Of a DNA stretch of 64,000 nt, positions 10,352 to 20,512 are shown one piece after another; position 1 is the first letter of the stretch; each line of letters begins with the position of its first letter. The stretch is from the NCBI GenBank assembly GCA_947584595.1, contig CANPWP010000001.1:1-64000 (forward strand), read 5' to 3'. The notes under the pieces were generated by a model. It ran no database searches and had not been told where the DNA came from. It saw only the letters and a program-made list of their open reading frames with translations. The position numbers and the translations under genes are program-made. This DNA is from an uncultured Clostridia bacterium. Its GTDB lineage: Bacteria > Bacillota > Clostridia > Oscillospirales > Acutalibacteraceae.

Positions 10352-11672
10352 AGTGGGAATGGTTTCCTTAGGCTGTGAAAAAAACAGAGTTGACGCAGAA
10401 ATGCTGATGTATTCTTTAAGAGAACACGGCTATCAGCTTGTTGAAGACGTTGCAGATGCAGATGTTGCAATAGTAAATACCTGCGGTTTTATTGAATCTG
10501 CAAAGCAGGAAAGTATTGATGAAATCATTGAGCTTGGCAAATTAAAAGCTGAGGGAAAAATCAAGAAAATTATCGTTACGGGATGTCTTGCACAACGTTA
10601 TAAACAAGATATTATGGAAAATCTTTACGAGGTTGACGCAGTTGCAGGAATCGGTGCAAACAAGAATATTGCAGAAATTGTAGAGCAAACCCTTAAAGAT
10701 GAAAAGCCCGAGGTGTTCCCTGATAAGCTTCTTCTTCCGCTTGACGGAAAAAGAATTCAAAGTACTCCCTTTTATTATTCATACATAAAAATTGCTGAAG
10801 GCTGTTCCAACTGTTGTTCCTACTGTGCAATTCCATTAATAAGAGGAAAATTCCGCAGCCGTAAAATGGAGAACATTTTACATGAAGCTAAAGGGTTGGC
10901 TGAAAACGGCGTTAAAGAGCTTATTGTTATTGCTCAGGATACAACGAAATACGGAACAGATATATACGGAGAGCCTTCACTTGCGAGTCTTTTAAAGGAG
11001 CTTTGTAAAATTGACGGTTTAAAGTGGATTAGAGTACTTTACTGTTATCCTGAAAACCTGACAGATGAGCTTATTGACACAATTGCAAACGAACAAAAAA
11101 TAGTTAAATATATAGATTTGCCAATGCAGCATTGCAGTAAGGCAGTTTTGGAAAATATGAACCGCAAGGGAAATATGGAAACCCTGCGAGAAAAGGTAAA
11201 TAAGTTGAGAAGTAAAATCCCTGACATTACTATAAGAACCACCTTTATCACAGGTTTTCCCGGAGAAACAGAGGAAGATTTTAACGAGCTTGCTCTTTTT
11301 GCAAAGGAAATGAAATTTCAAAGATTAGGTTGTTTTTCCTATTCTCAGGAAGAAGGCACAAAAGCCGCTCTTATGTCTGAACAAATTGACGATGAAATTA
11401 AACAAAAGCGTGCTGATATTATTATGGAACAGCAGCAGCTTATTATGGAAGAATACTGTAAGAGCCTTATAGGCAAAACTATTGAAGTTTTGTTTGAGGG
11501 TTATGACCGTTACGCTGAATGTTATTTCGGACGTTCACAGGCAGACGCCCCTGAGGTTGACGGACTGGTATTCTTCACGATAAAAGGTAAAAAGCCGCAG
11601 GTCGGTGATTTTGTAAAGGTTAAAATTAACGACTATCTGGGCTGTGATCCTGTAGGTGAAATGATTTTTTAA
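10341..11672 (+). CDS. rimO: Ribosomal protein S12 methylthiotransferase RimO
   Basis: VSLGCEKNRVDAE N-terminus, radical SAM CSNCCSYCAIPLIRG, TRAM C-terminus; ORF track start 10323 trimmed to ATG at 10341. Confidence 0.93.
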   Translation: MNFKVGMVSLGCEKNRVDAEMLMYSLREHGYQLVEDVADADVAIVNTCGFIESAKQESIDEIIELGKLKAEGKIKKIIVTGCLAQRYKQDIMENLYEVDAVAGIGANKNIAEIVEQTLKDEKPEVFPDKLLLPLDGKRIQSTPFYYSYIKIAEGCSNCCSYCAIPLIRGKFRSRKMENILHEAKGLAENGVKELIVIAQDTTKYGTDIYGEPSLASLLKELCKIDGLKWIRVLYCYPENLTDELIDTIANEQKIVKYIDLPMQHCSKAVLENMNRKGNMETLREKVNKLRSKIPDITIRTTFITGFPGETEEDFNELALFAKEMKFQRLGCFSYSQEEGTKAALMSEQIDDEIKQKRADIIMEQQQLIMEEYCKSLIGKTIEVLFEGYDRYAECYFGRSQADAPEVDGLVFFTIKGKKPQVGDFVKVKINDYLGCDPVGEMIF

Positions 11673-12278
11673 ATGAGGAATGATATGAATTTACCCAATA
11701 AACTTACATTAATCAGAATAATTCTTGTTCCGTTTTTTATTGCTTCTTTGCTTATTAATTTTCCGCATCATTTTATTGTCGCTTTAATTTTATTTTCCGC
11801 CGCTTCAATTACAGACTGTCTTGACGGAAAAATTGCAAGAAAAAACAATTTGGTAACGGATTTCGGTAAGTTTCTTGACCCTCTTGCCGATAAAATTTTA
11901 GTTATATCTGCACTTGTCTGCTTTGTAGCCTTAGGAATAAGCGACTGCATAATCGTTATAATCGTTGTTTTCAGGGAGTTTACCGTAACCTCTGTAAGAC
12001 TTATGGCGGCAAGTAAAGGCAAGGTAGTCGCTGCAAATATTTTCGGAAAAATTAAAACTGTAACTCAAATGATTGCCGTAATTGCAATTTTTGTATTGCA
12101 ATATGCTTTAGAGCTTATAAATATGGGAACTATCCCCCTCTCAACCGATATTTACGACTTTTTATCTTTGCTGTTTTTTATTATCGGAGAAGTTCTTCTA
12201 TGGGTTTCAACAATTTTTGTAATTTTATCCGGAATAATTTATGTTTTTGAAAACAAAAAATTTATAATTGAAAAATAA
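11673..12278 (+). CDS. pgsA: CDP-diacylglycerol--glycerol-3-phosphate 3-phosphatidyltransferase
   Basis: CDP-alcohol phosphatidyltransferase motif DCLDGKIARKNNLVTDFGKFLDPLADK; starts MNLPNKLTLIRI. Confidence 0.92.
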   Translation: MRNDMNLPNKLTLIRIILVPFFIASLLINFPHHFIVALILFSAASITDCLDGKIARKNNLVTDFGKFLDPLADKILVISALVCFVALGISDCIIVIIVVFREFTVTSVRLMAASKGKVVAANIFGKIKTVTQMIAVIAIFVLQYALELINMGTIPLSTDIYDFLSLLFFIIGEVLLWVSTIFVILSGIIYVFENKKFIIEK

Positions 12279-12331
12279 TGTTTGCTTTTTTCAGTAAATT
12301 GTATATAATGAATATGTAAACCATTTAAATG

Positions 12332-12625
12332 CGATGAAAAGGAAAAGTAGCAGAGTTTCTGCCATCAGAGAGGAACACATTTGCTGTGAGTGTTCTTGGT
12401 AAGTATTCTGTGAAATGCACCTTGGAGCTTGCAGGGGGAATTTTACACCAGGTTCTGATTGAATAGGTATAAGATTTAAAGTTTATTTTTCCTGTTTAAT
12501 CAGAAAAATATCAGTATCTCTGTACGTATTACCTGCGTTAAAGGTATTAAAGAGCAGTAAAATTTTACTGCTGAATTTGGGTGGAACCACGACTGCGTCG
12601 TCCCTTTCGGGATGGCGCTTTTTAT
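12332..12625 (+). promoter_or_regulatory. T-box leader (predicted tRNA-Cys specific) upstream of cysE-cysS
   Basis: Stem I-like region with candidate TGC specifier at 12416-12418 (gaaatgcacc), T-box motif gggtggaaccacg at ~12579-12591, terminator gcgtcgtccctttcgggatggcgcttttt; upstream tataat at ~12304. Confidence 0.88.
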
Positions 12626-12646
12626 TTTAAAACGGAGGTGATTAAA

Positions 12647-13288
12647 TTGTTTAAAACTTTAAAGGCAGATATTAACGCTGTTTTAGAACGTGACCCTGCC
12701 GCAAGATCAAAAATTGAAGTTTATTTTTTGTATTCGGGCTTTAAAGCTGTGAGATCACACAGAAGAGCCAACTGGTGTTTCAGACATAATCTTAAGTTTT
12801 TAGCAAGATTTATTTCGCAAAGAAGCAGGCATAAAACAGGAATTGAAATTCACCCCGGAGCAACTATCGGAAAGGGACTTTTTATAGACCACGGAATGGG
12901 AGTTGTAATAGGAGAAACTACCGTTATAGGCGATAACTGCACAATTTATCAGAATGTTACCCTTGGCGGTACAGGAAAAGAAACGGGCAAACGTCATCCG
13001 ACACTGGGCAATAATGTACTTGTAGGTTCGGGAGCAAAGGTACTGGGCCCCTTTACTGTCGGAGATAATGCCCGAATTGCCGCCGGTGCCGTTGTGCTTA
13101 ATGAAGTACCTGCAAATTCAACGGCAGTTGGTGTTCCTGCAAGAATTGTTAAGATAAACGGCGTTAAAAGGGATCCTCTTGACCAAATTCATTATTCTGA
13201 CCCTGTATCCCTTGCAATTTGCAGTCTTGAAACAAAAATTGCATCTCTTGAGAGAAAAATCCAAAATATGGAGGAAGGCAAAAAATGA
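12647..13288 (+). CDS. cysE: Serine O-acetyltransferase
   Basis: Left-handed beta-helix hexapeptide repeats, GIEIHPGATIGKGLFIDHGMGVVIGET; TTG start at 12647 with ggaggtg RBS preferred over the ORF-track start 12581, which lies inside the T-box. Confidence 0.92.
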   Translation: MFKTLKADINAVLERDPAARSKIEVYFLYSGFKAVRSHRRANWCFRHNLKFLARFISQRSRHKTGIEIHPGATIGKGLFIDHGMGVVIGETTVIGDNCTIYQNVTLGGTGKETGKRHPTLGNNVLVGSGAKVLGPFTVGDNARIAAGAVVLNEVPANSTAVGVPARIVKINGVKRDPLDQIHYSDPVSLAICSLETKIASLERKIQNMEEGKK

Positions 13289-14703
13289 TTTTGTATAACA
13301 CATTAGGACAGACTAAACAGGAGTTTATCCCTTATGAGGATAAAAAAGTTAATATGTACACCTGCGGTCCTACAGTTTATCACTTTGCACATATAGGAAA
13401 CTTGAGAACTTATATTATGGAAGATGTTCTTGAAAAGTATCTGCGTTACAGCGGATATGATGTTACAAGAGTTATGAATATTACCGATGTGGGACACCTT
13501 TCAAGCGACGCCGATACAGGTGAGGACAAAATGCTTGCAGGAGCAAAAAGAGAGCATAAAACCGTAATGGAGATTGCAAAATTTTACACAGACGCTTTCT
13601 TTGACGACTGTAAAAAGCTAAACATTAAAACTCCCGATATTGTAGAGCCTGCCACTAACTGTATTGACGATTTTATTAATATGGTATCTGTATTACTTGA
13701 AAAGGGTTACGCTTATATTGCAGGCGGAAATGTATATTTTGATACCTCAAAACTTGATAATTACTATGTATTCGGCAATTTTAAAGAAGAAGACCTTGCA
13801 GTTGGCGTTCGTGACAGCGTTGACGCTGACGAAAATAAAAAGAATAAAAGCGACTTTGTGCTGTGGTTTACAAAATCAAAGTTTGAAGATCAGGAATTAA
13901 AATGGGATAGCCCTTGGGGTTTAGGTTATCCGGGCTGGCATATTGAGTGTTCTGCAATAAGCATTAAGCATTCAGGAGAACATCTTGATATTCACTGCGG
14001 CGGCATAGACAACGCTTTCCCCCACCATACAAATGAAATTGCTCAAAGTGAAGCGTTTTTAGGTCACCCATGGTGTAAATATTGGTTTCACGTTCTTCAT
14101 CTTAATGATGCAAGAGGTAAAATGAGCAAATCAAAAGGAGGATTTTTAACTGTTTCATTGCTTGAAGAAAACGGTTACGACCCGCTTGCATACAGAATGT
14201 TCTGCCTTCAGTCACATTACAGGAAACCTCTTACATTTAGCTATGACAGCCTTGATAATGTTCAAAAAGCGTATAATAAACTTATTAACAGAATTGCTAA
14301 TCTTATAGACGGTGAAGCAGTAAATGACGAAAATCTTGTACCCTACCGCAGGAGCTTTAAAGAAGCTATGGATAACGACCTTAACACCTCGTTGGGCTTA
14401 ACCTGTGTTTACGATGTACTGAAAGCAAACGATTTATCAGACAGCGAAAAGAGAAATCTAATTGAAGAATTCGATTATGTTCTGTCTCTTGATTTATTAA
14501 AGGGAAATTCCGCCTCTGAAAGTGCTGAAAATTCAGTTTCTGACGATTTTAGTAAAGAAATTGAAGAATTAATCGCAAAAAGAAATGAAGCCAGAAAAAA
14601 CAAAGATTGGGCAACGGCGGACGCTATCAGAGATGAGCTTAAATTAAAGAAAATAGTTCTAATCGATACCCCGCAGGGCGTTAAGTGGGAATTTGAAAAA
14701 TAA
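13285..14703 (+). CDS. cysS: Cysteinyl-tRNA synthetase
   Basis: YTCGPTVYHFAHIGNLRTY HIGH-like motif, KMSKSKG motif, WHIECSAIS. Confidence 0.97.
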   Translation: MILYNTLGQTKQEFIPYEDKKVNMYTCGPTVYHFAHIGNLRTYIMEDVLEKYLRYSGYDVTRVMNITDVGHLSSDADTGEDKMLAGAKREHKTVMEIAKFYTDAFFDDCKKLNIKTPDIVEPATNCIDDFINMVSVLLEKGYAYIAGGNVYFDTSKLDNYYVFGNFKEEDLAVGVRDSVDADENKKNKSDFVLWFTKSKFEDQELKWDSPWGLGYPGWHIECSAISIKHSGEHLDIHCGGIDNAFPHHTNEIAQSEAFLGHPWCKYWFHVLHLNDARGKMSKSKGGFLTVSLLEENGYDPLAYRMFCLQSHYRKPLTFSYDSLDNVQKAYNKLINRIANLIDGEAVNDENLVPYRRSFKEAMDNDLNTSLGLTCVYDVLKANDLSDSEKRNLIEEFDYVLSLDLLKGNSASESAENSVSDDFSKEIEELIAKRNEARKNKDWATADAIRDELKLKKIVLIDTPQGVKWEFEK

Positions 14704-14884
14704 TTCTAAGTTTTTAAAAAAGTTTAGCCAAAACTTTTTCTTTTCTTGACTATTACTTTTATTTTTTAAGTACTCCATTTGCATTATCCGGTTATCTTAA
14801 TAGGGAAAGATTTTTTGTTTTAAGCTTAATAATATTAGTATAAAATAATGTTAACCCCTCATATATCTTTATGGGGGGATTTTT

Positions 14885-15700
14885 ATGAAACTTTTTATAA
14901 TAACCAAACGTACTATTATTTGCTTAACAATTTGCCTTTTTGCTGCGGTGCTTGCAGGAGTTATATCCTTAGGAGCAGTTGCGCAAACGACAGAAACTGC
15001 CGCCGAAACAAGAGAAATTCCTATTTACTGCGTTGATACTCAGGAAAAGAAGGTCGCTATATCTTTTGACGCCGCTTGGGGCAACGAACAAACAGAACAG
15101 CTTTTAGATATCTTAGATAAATATAATGTTAAAGCCACATTCTTTTTAGTAGGACAATGGGTTGATAAATATCCCGACTCTGTAAAAGAAATTGCCAAAA
15201 GAGGTCATGATGTAGAAAATCATAGTAATACCCACGCATATATGACGCAGCTTTCGGAGTCTGAAATGAATACTGAAATTACCGAATGCAACAAGAAAAT
15301 TGAAACATTAACAGGTAAATGTCCTACTTTGTTTAGAGCTCCTTACGGAGATTACAATAATCCTGTTGTAAAATCAGTTAAAGAGAATAATATGTACTGT
15401 ATTCAATGGGACGTTGATTCTCTTGACTGGAAAGACCCCAGCCCTCAGCAAATAGTTAAGAATATTACAGATAAAATAGATTGCGGAAGTATTATACTTA
15501 TGCACAACGGAGCAACAAACACACCTGAGGCACTGCCCACTGTTATTGAATCAATACAGGCTGCGGGATATAAAATTGTACCAATTTCAAAAATCATACC
15601 GCAGGGAGAATATACAATTGATGCAAACGGTATGATGCATATTACATCAGGAGAAAGTTCTGAAAGCACAAAACAAACAGAACCAACAACCAATAACTAA
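14885..15700 (+). CDS. Polysaccharide deacetylase (CE4/NodB-like, PdaB-like)
   Basis: VAISFDAAWGNEQTEQLLDIL, HDVENHSNTHAYMT, FRAPYGDYN motifs; signal-anchor N-terminus. Confidence 0.9.
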   Translation: MKLFIITKRTIICLTICLFAAVLAGVISLGAVAQTTETAAETREIPIYCVDTQEKKVAISFDAAWGNEQTEQLLDILDKYNVKATFFLVGQWVDKYPDSVKEIAKRGHDVENHSNTHAYMTQLSESEMNTEITECNKKIETLTGKCPTLFRAPYGDYNNPVVKSVKENNMYCIQWDVDSLDWKDPSPQQIVKNITDKIDCGSIILMHNGATNTPEALPTVIESIQAAGYKIVPISKIIPQGEYTIDANGMMHITSGESSESTKQTEPTTNN

Positions 15701-15820
15701 TATTAATTTAGCTAAGAGAGACAATTTATTTTAACTTTTTTATTCAATTTAAATATATACATAGGTGTAATTACCAAAAAAAGTTTAATTTATTTGTATA
15801 TTAATTTCTTAACAAAACTG

Positions 15821-15849
15821 TTGACAAATGTTAAGTAATTTAATATAAT
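15821..15849 (+). promoter_or_regulatory. Consensus housekeeping sigma promoter
   Basis: ttgaca (15821-15826), 17-nt spacer, tataat (15844-15849): exact consensus in both boxes. Confidence 0.85.
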
Positions 15850-15855
15850 ATTAAC

Positions 15856-16427
15856 AAAGAAAGGAGAAATCCTCCTAAATTAATTAAGCAGGTGAGTCCA
15901 ATGAGATAATAACTTAAACGGTTATTTTTTCGGAAAGATTTTAAGCATAATTGTTGATACTTAATTCACGGCACATAATGTGCAAATATAAATATTAAAA
16001 AGAAATGTAAGTAATACAAGCTAAAAATATTCTTTCCATCTCTCCGAGAATGTCCCTTTAAAATTATAAGCTAAAATGTAATTTTAATTGTATGCGTATA
16101 ATTTATTCCTTACAACTTCGGTGCTTAGCACTTATTACTTTTTATTCTGACAATAAATTTTAAATTTATAACAAAATTGATTTTTCTTATATTTGTAATG
16201 TTTTTACATTGGAATAAATTACTATTCAAAATCTTATATTGATGAGCAAATACGGCATTACGGATCTCTCTAATAATGCTAATAAAAACAACTTAATAAA
16301 TATATAAAAATTTAATATAAGTAATATAAATTATAATTGTATTTTATTTAAAGCAACCGATTTAAAAACGATTCCATATATTACCTAACCAAAAGAGCGT
16401 ATATCATAAGATATGCGCTCTTTGCTT
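15856..16427 (+). ncRNA. Putative structured non-coding transcript between convergent genes
   Basis: Consensus promoter, no long ORF, long-range complementary arms ttttcggaaagat (15927-15939) / atctctccgagaa (16038-16050), ends at a strong terminator hairpin; family not identified. Confidence 0.45.
16391..16427 (+). terminator. Strong hairpin terminator
   Basis: aaagagcgtatatc-ataa-gatatgcgctcttt followed by gctttt. Confidence 0.75.
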
Positions 16428-16588
16428 TTGAAAAAGTATTTTGCTATCAATTTATTTCTTCCTGAATTTTTCTTATGTTTTCTTCAACATTAGCTTTAAA
16501 TTTTATTCCGCCGCATTTTGCAGGTAAGGGGATGTTTAGTAGCTTTTTGAAAAGCAACCGGTCATTAGCATATATTATTAGATGGGTT

Positions 16589-16659
16589 TCGCAGTCACTG
16601 ACTGCGACAAAGGGCTGCTCGCCCTTTGATCCTCGGTCGCTTTTTTGAAAAAAAGCGAC
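16589..16659. repeat. Cluster of three adjacent near-perfect inverted repeats
   Basis: tcgcagtcactgactgcga, caaagggctgctcgccctttg, gtcgcttttttgaaaaaaagcgac in 71 nt. Confidence 0.6.
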
Positions 16660-16700
16660 TCAAAAAACTTTTGCTTTTTAAGTGCGACACAAATAAAAAT

Positions 16701-16724
16701 AAGGCGATGCCTATACATCGCCTT
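16701..16724 (-). terminator. Terminator after gpmI
   Basis: aaggcgatg-cctata-catcgcctt with U-rich tail on the - strand. Confidence 0.7.
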
Positions 16725-16728
16725 TAAA

Positions 16729-18243
16729 CTATTTAACTATAAGTGATTTACCTGTCATTTCATCAGGCTGTTCAAGATTTAAAATTTCAAGCATTGTCGG
16801 CGCAATATCAGCAAGTCTGCCGCCTTCCCTCAATTTGCACGGATAACCTACAACACAGAAAGGAACAGGATTTGTTGTATGAGCAGTGAATGGTTCGCCG
16901 TCTTCATCAACCATTTTATCTGCATTACCGTGGTCTGCTGTAATCAGTGCGACGCCGTCCATTTTTGCAATTGCCTCCGTTACCTTACCAACACAGGTAT
17001 CAACAGCCTCAACAGCTTTAACTGCCGCTTCAAAAACGCCTGTATGACCAACCATATCGCAGTTTGCAAAGTTAAGAATTATAACATCGTACTTGCCTGA
17101 TTCAATTGCAGCTACAAGCTTATCGGTAACTTCATAAGCACTCATTTCAGGCTGTAAATCATAGGTTGCAACTGCCGGTGATTTAACAAGAATTCTGTCC
17201 TCGTTGGGATATTGTTTTTCTACACCGCCGTTAAAGAAGAATGTTACATGGGCATACTTTTCGGTTTCAGCAATTCTAAGCTGATTCATACCCTTATCTG
17301 ATATATACTCCCCTAAAGTATTCTTTAAGCTTTGAGGCTTAAACGCAACCTCAACATTCGGCATCGTTGCATCGTACTGAGTCATACAAACATAAGTCAG
17401 CGGGAAAAATCCTTTTCTGCGTTCAAAGCCGTTAAAGTCAGGATCAACCAATGTTCTTGTAATTTCTCTTGCTCTGTCCGGGCGGAAGTTATAGAAAATA
17501 ACGCTGTCATCAGCTTTTATTGTATCGCCGCCATCGATAACTGTGGGAACTACGAATTCATCTGTAACATCTTCATCATAAGAATTTTCAACAGCTTTAA
17601 CAGGGTCATCTGACTGATTGCCTTCACCGTAAACCATTGCGGCGTATGCTTTTTCAACACGCTCCCAGCGGTTATCTCTGTCCATAGCATAATATCTGCC
17701 CATTACGGTTGCAATTCTGCCTACGCCGATCTCCTTCATTTTTTCACAGCATTCTTTAACGAAGCCTGCACCGCTTGAGGGAGGAACATCTCTGCCGTCC
17801 AAAAAAGCGTGAACATAGACTTTAGAAAGCCCTTTTCTCTTTGCCATTTCAAGAATACCGTACAAATGAGTATTGTGGCTGTGAACACCGCCGTTTGAAA
17901 GCAAACCCATTATATGAAGCGAAGAATCATTTGTTAAAGCATTATCCATAGCTTTGCAAAGAGCTTCATTTTCAAAGAATTCGCCGTCTTCAATGGATTT
18001 TGTAATTCTTGTAAGCTCCTGATAAACTACTCTGCCTGCACCTATGTTAGTATGACCTACTTCGCTGTTGCCCATCTGTCCGTTTGGAAGACCGACATCC
18101 ATACCTGATGCACCAATCTGAGTAACAGGATTTGAAGAAAACAATCTGTCAAGATTAGGTCTATTTGCGGCTTTGATAGCATTTCCTTTGTCGGGAGCAA
18201 TTCCAAAGCCGTCAAGAATCATAAGAATTAAAGGTTTTTTCAT
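16729..18243 (-). CDS. gpmI: 2,3-bisphosphoglycerate-independent phosphoglycerate mutase
   Basis: [40 protein letters not shown]; start trimmed to MKKPLIL. Confidence 0.96.
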   Translation of the reverse strand: MKKPLILMILDGFGIAPDKGNAIKAANRPNLDRLFSSNPVTQIGASGMDVGLPNGQMGNSEVGHTNIGAGRVVYQELTRITKSIEDGEFFENEALCKAMDNALTNDSSLHIMGLLSNGGVHSHNTHLYGILEMAKRKGLSKVYVHAFLDGRDVPPSSGAGFVKECCEKMKEIGVGRIATVMGRYYAMDRDNRWERVEKAYAAMVYGEGNQSDDPVKAVENSYDEDVTDEFVVPTVIDGGDTIKADDSVIFYNFRPDRAREITRTLVDPDFNGFERRKGFFPLTYVCMTQYDATMPNVEVAFKPQSLKNTLGEYISDKGMNQLRIAETEKYAHVTFFFNGGVEKQYPNEDRILVKSPAVATYDLQPEMSAYEVTDKLVAAIESGKYDVIILNFANCDMVGHTGVFEAAVKAVEAVDTCVGKVTEAIAKMDGVALITADHGNADKMVDEDGEPFTAHTTNPVPFCVVGYPCKLREGGRLADIAPTMLEILNLEQPDEMTGKSLIVK

Positions 18244-18278
18244 ATACGTTCTCCTATAAATGCACAAATGTAATTTAA

Positions 18279-19046
18279 TTATTTAGATGCAGCCTTTACA
18301 ATTGCAGCAAATTTTTCTGCAACAAGTGATGCTCCTCCTATAAGACCGCCGTCCACGTTAGTTTTTGATACAAGCTCGTCAGCGTTTGCATCGTTCATTG
18401 AACCACCGTACTGAATTGTAACAGCGTCAGCTGTTTCCTGATTGTAAAGCTTAGCAAGAGTTTTACGGATAAATGCACAAACCTCTTCTGCTTGGTCGGC
18501 AGTTGCGGTCTTACCTGTTCCGATAGCCCAAACCGGCTCATATGCTATAACTGTTTTCTTAACATCTTCTTCTGATACATCAAACAAATCAAGCTTGATT
18601 TGTCTTGCAATTACTTCCTCAGTAATATCGCATTCACGTTCCCAAAGAAGCTCACCAACGCAAACGATTGGCTTTAAGCCTGCTGCAAGAGCTGCCTTTG
18701 TTCTCTTATTAACGGTTTCGTCTGTTTCACCGAAATACTGTCTTCTTTCGCTATGACCGATAACTACATACTCGACGCCCATTGAAGTAAGCATTTTGGC
18801 GGAAATTTCACCTGTGTAAGCACCTTTTTCTTCCCAATGGCAGTTTTCTGCACCGATTTTAATATTTGTACCTTCAGTAACTTCAAGCGCAGTCTGTAAA
18901 TCTACAAACGGCACGCAGGCAATAACTTCGCAGTCTGCATCTTTAACTAAAGGAGCAATTGCCGTTAAAAGTTCTTTTGCCTCAGCAGGCGTTTTATTCA
19001 TTTTCCAGTTACCAGCAATGATTGCTTTTCTTTTTGATTTATCCAT
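18279..19046 (-). CDS. tpiA: Triosephosphate isomerase
   Basis: [43 protein letters not shown]. Confidence 0.97.
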   Translation of the reverse strand: MDKSKRKAIIAGNWKMNKTPAEAKELLTAIAPLVKDADCEVIACVPFVDLQTALEVTEGTNIKIGAENCHWEEKGAYTGEISAKMLTSMGVEYVVIGHSERRQYFGETDETVNKRTKAALAAGLKPIVCVGELLWERECDITEEVIARQIKLDLFDVSEEDVKKTVIAYEPVWAIGTGKTATADQAEEVCAFIRKTLAKLYNQETADAVTIQYGGSMNDANADELVSKTNVDGGLIGGASLVAEKFAAIVKAASK

Positions 19047-19107
19047 AATTTTTCACCTTTCTCTATGCAAAATTAAGGGCGAACATTTGCCCGCCCTTTA
19101 GTATTAA

Positions 19108-20316
19108 TTATTTGTCTGCAATTGCAGCAATACCGGGAAGCTCTTTACCCTCAAGATATTCAAGAGAAGCACCGCCGCCGGTAGAAATGTGGCTCATTTT
19201 ATCAGCAAATCCTAAATTAATTACAGCTGCTGCACTGTCGCCTCCGCCGATAATTGTTGTAGCGTCAGTTTCGGCAAGCGCTTTAGCAACGGAAATTGTA
19301 CCGCCTGCAAAAGTTTCGTTTTCAAATACGCCCATAGGTCCGTTCCATACAACCGTTTTAGCTGATTTAACGGCATCAGCATATAACTTGGCAGTTTCAG
19401 GGCCGATATCAAGACCCATTTTATCGGAAGGAATAGCGTCAACCGAAACCGGATATGCATCTACAGGCTTATCGATTGGGTCAGGGAATGATTCTGTTAC
19501 AAGTGTATCTACAGGAAGTAAAAGCTTTTTTCCGAGCTTTTCTGCCTTTTCAATCATTTCCTTGCAGTAATCAAGCTTAGTATCATCAACAAGTGATGTA
19601 CCTACTTCTTTGCCCATTGCCTTTAAGAATGTATATGACATACCGCCGCCGATTATAAGTGTGTCGCATTTTTCAAGAAGATTAGCGATAACATTTAATT
19701 TATCTGCGACCTTGGCGCCGCCTAAAATAGCAACAAAAGGTCTCACGGGATCTTCTACTGCATTACCTAAATAGTCGATTTCTTTCTGCATTAAATAACC
19801 AACAGCTGTTTCTTTAATATGAGCAGTCACGCCGACTGTTGAGCAATGTGCTCTGTGTGCGCTTCCGAAAGCATCCATAACAAATACTTCTGCAAGAGAA
19901 GCAAGCTCAGAAGAGAACGGTTCTTCATTTTTTGTTTCTTCTTTTCTGAAACGTGTGTTTTGAAGGAGAACAACATCGCCGTCTTTCATATCAGCTACTG
20001 CATTTTTAGCATTTTCTCCGACAACATTATCGTCGTTTGCAAATACAACATCCTGACCTAAAAGCTCAGAAAGTCTTACAGCAACAGGAGCAAGAGAGAA
20101 TTTCTCTTCAGGACCGTTCTTCGGTTTACCTAAATGTGAACAGAGGATAACCTTTCCGCCGTCACTGATTAATTTTTTAATTGTCGGCAAAGCGGCTGTA
20201 ATTCTGTTATCGTTTGTAATTACGCCGTCTTTAAGAGGTACATTGAAGTCACAACGAACAAGAACTTTTTTGCCCTTTACATTGATGTCATCAACTGAAA
20301 CTTTGTTTAATTTCAT
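19108..20316 (-). CDS. pgk: Phosphoglycerate kinase
   Basis: [50 protein letters not shown]. Confidence 0.97.
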   Translation of the reverse strand: MKLNKVSVDDINVKGKKVLVRCDFNVPLKDGVITNDNRITAALPTIKKLISDGGKVILCSHLGKPKNGPEEKFSLAPVAVRLSELLGQDVVFANDDNVVGENAKNAVADMKDGDVVLLQNTRFRKEETKNEEPFSSELASLAEVFVMDAFGSAHRAHCSTVGVTAHIKETAVGYLMQKEIDYLGNAVEDPVRPFVAILGGAKVADKLNVIANLLEKCDTLIIGGGMSYTFLKAMGKEVGTSLVDDTKLDYCKEMIEKAEKLGKKLLLPVDTLVTESFPDPIDKPVDAYPVSVDAIPSDKMGLDIGPETAKLYADAVKSAKTVVWNGPMGVFENETFAGGTISVAKALAETDATTIIGGGDSAAAVINLGFADKMSHISTGGGASLEYLEGKELPGIAAIADK

Positions 20317-20461
20317 AAGTTTAGCTTCCTTTCTCTTTTATGATTTTAACATTCACAGTTACAATTAATTATATAATAAATTGTAAATATTATCAATAGT
20401 TTGCCCTAAATTTTTCAATATATAAAAACAATATTTTCCAAAAAAATTTTATTTAAAACAA

Positions 20462-20488
20462 AAGGCACTATACAAAGTACAGTGCCTT
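20462..20488 (-). terminator. Terminator downstream of the alpha-amylase gene
   Basis: aaggcact...agtgcctt hairpin with U-rich tail on the - strand. Confidence 0.65.
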
Positions 20489-20512
20489 GAGAAAATTTTA
20501 CAAATTTAATTT

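Noticed and set aside
12581-12646. ORF-track N-terminal extension of cysE (MEPRLRRPFRDGAFYFKTEVIK)
   Set aside because: It overlaps the T-box motif and terminator; the TTG at 12647 has a well-spaced ggaggtg RBS.
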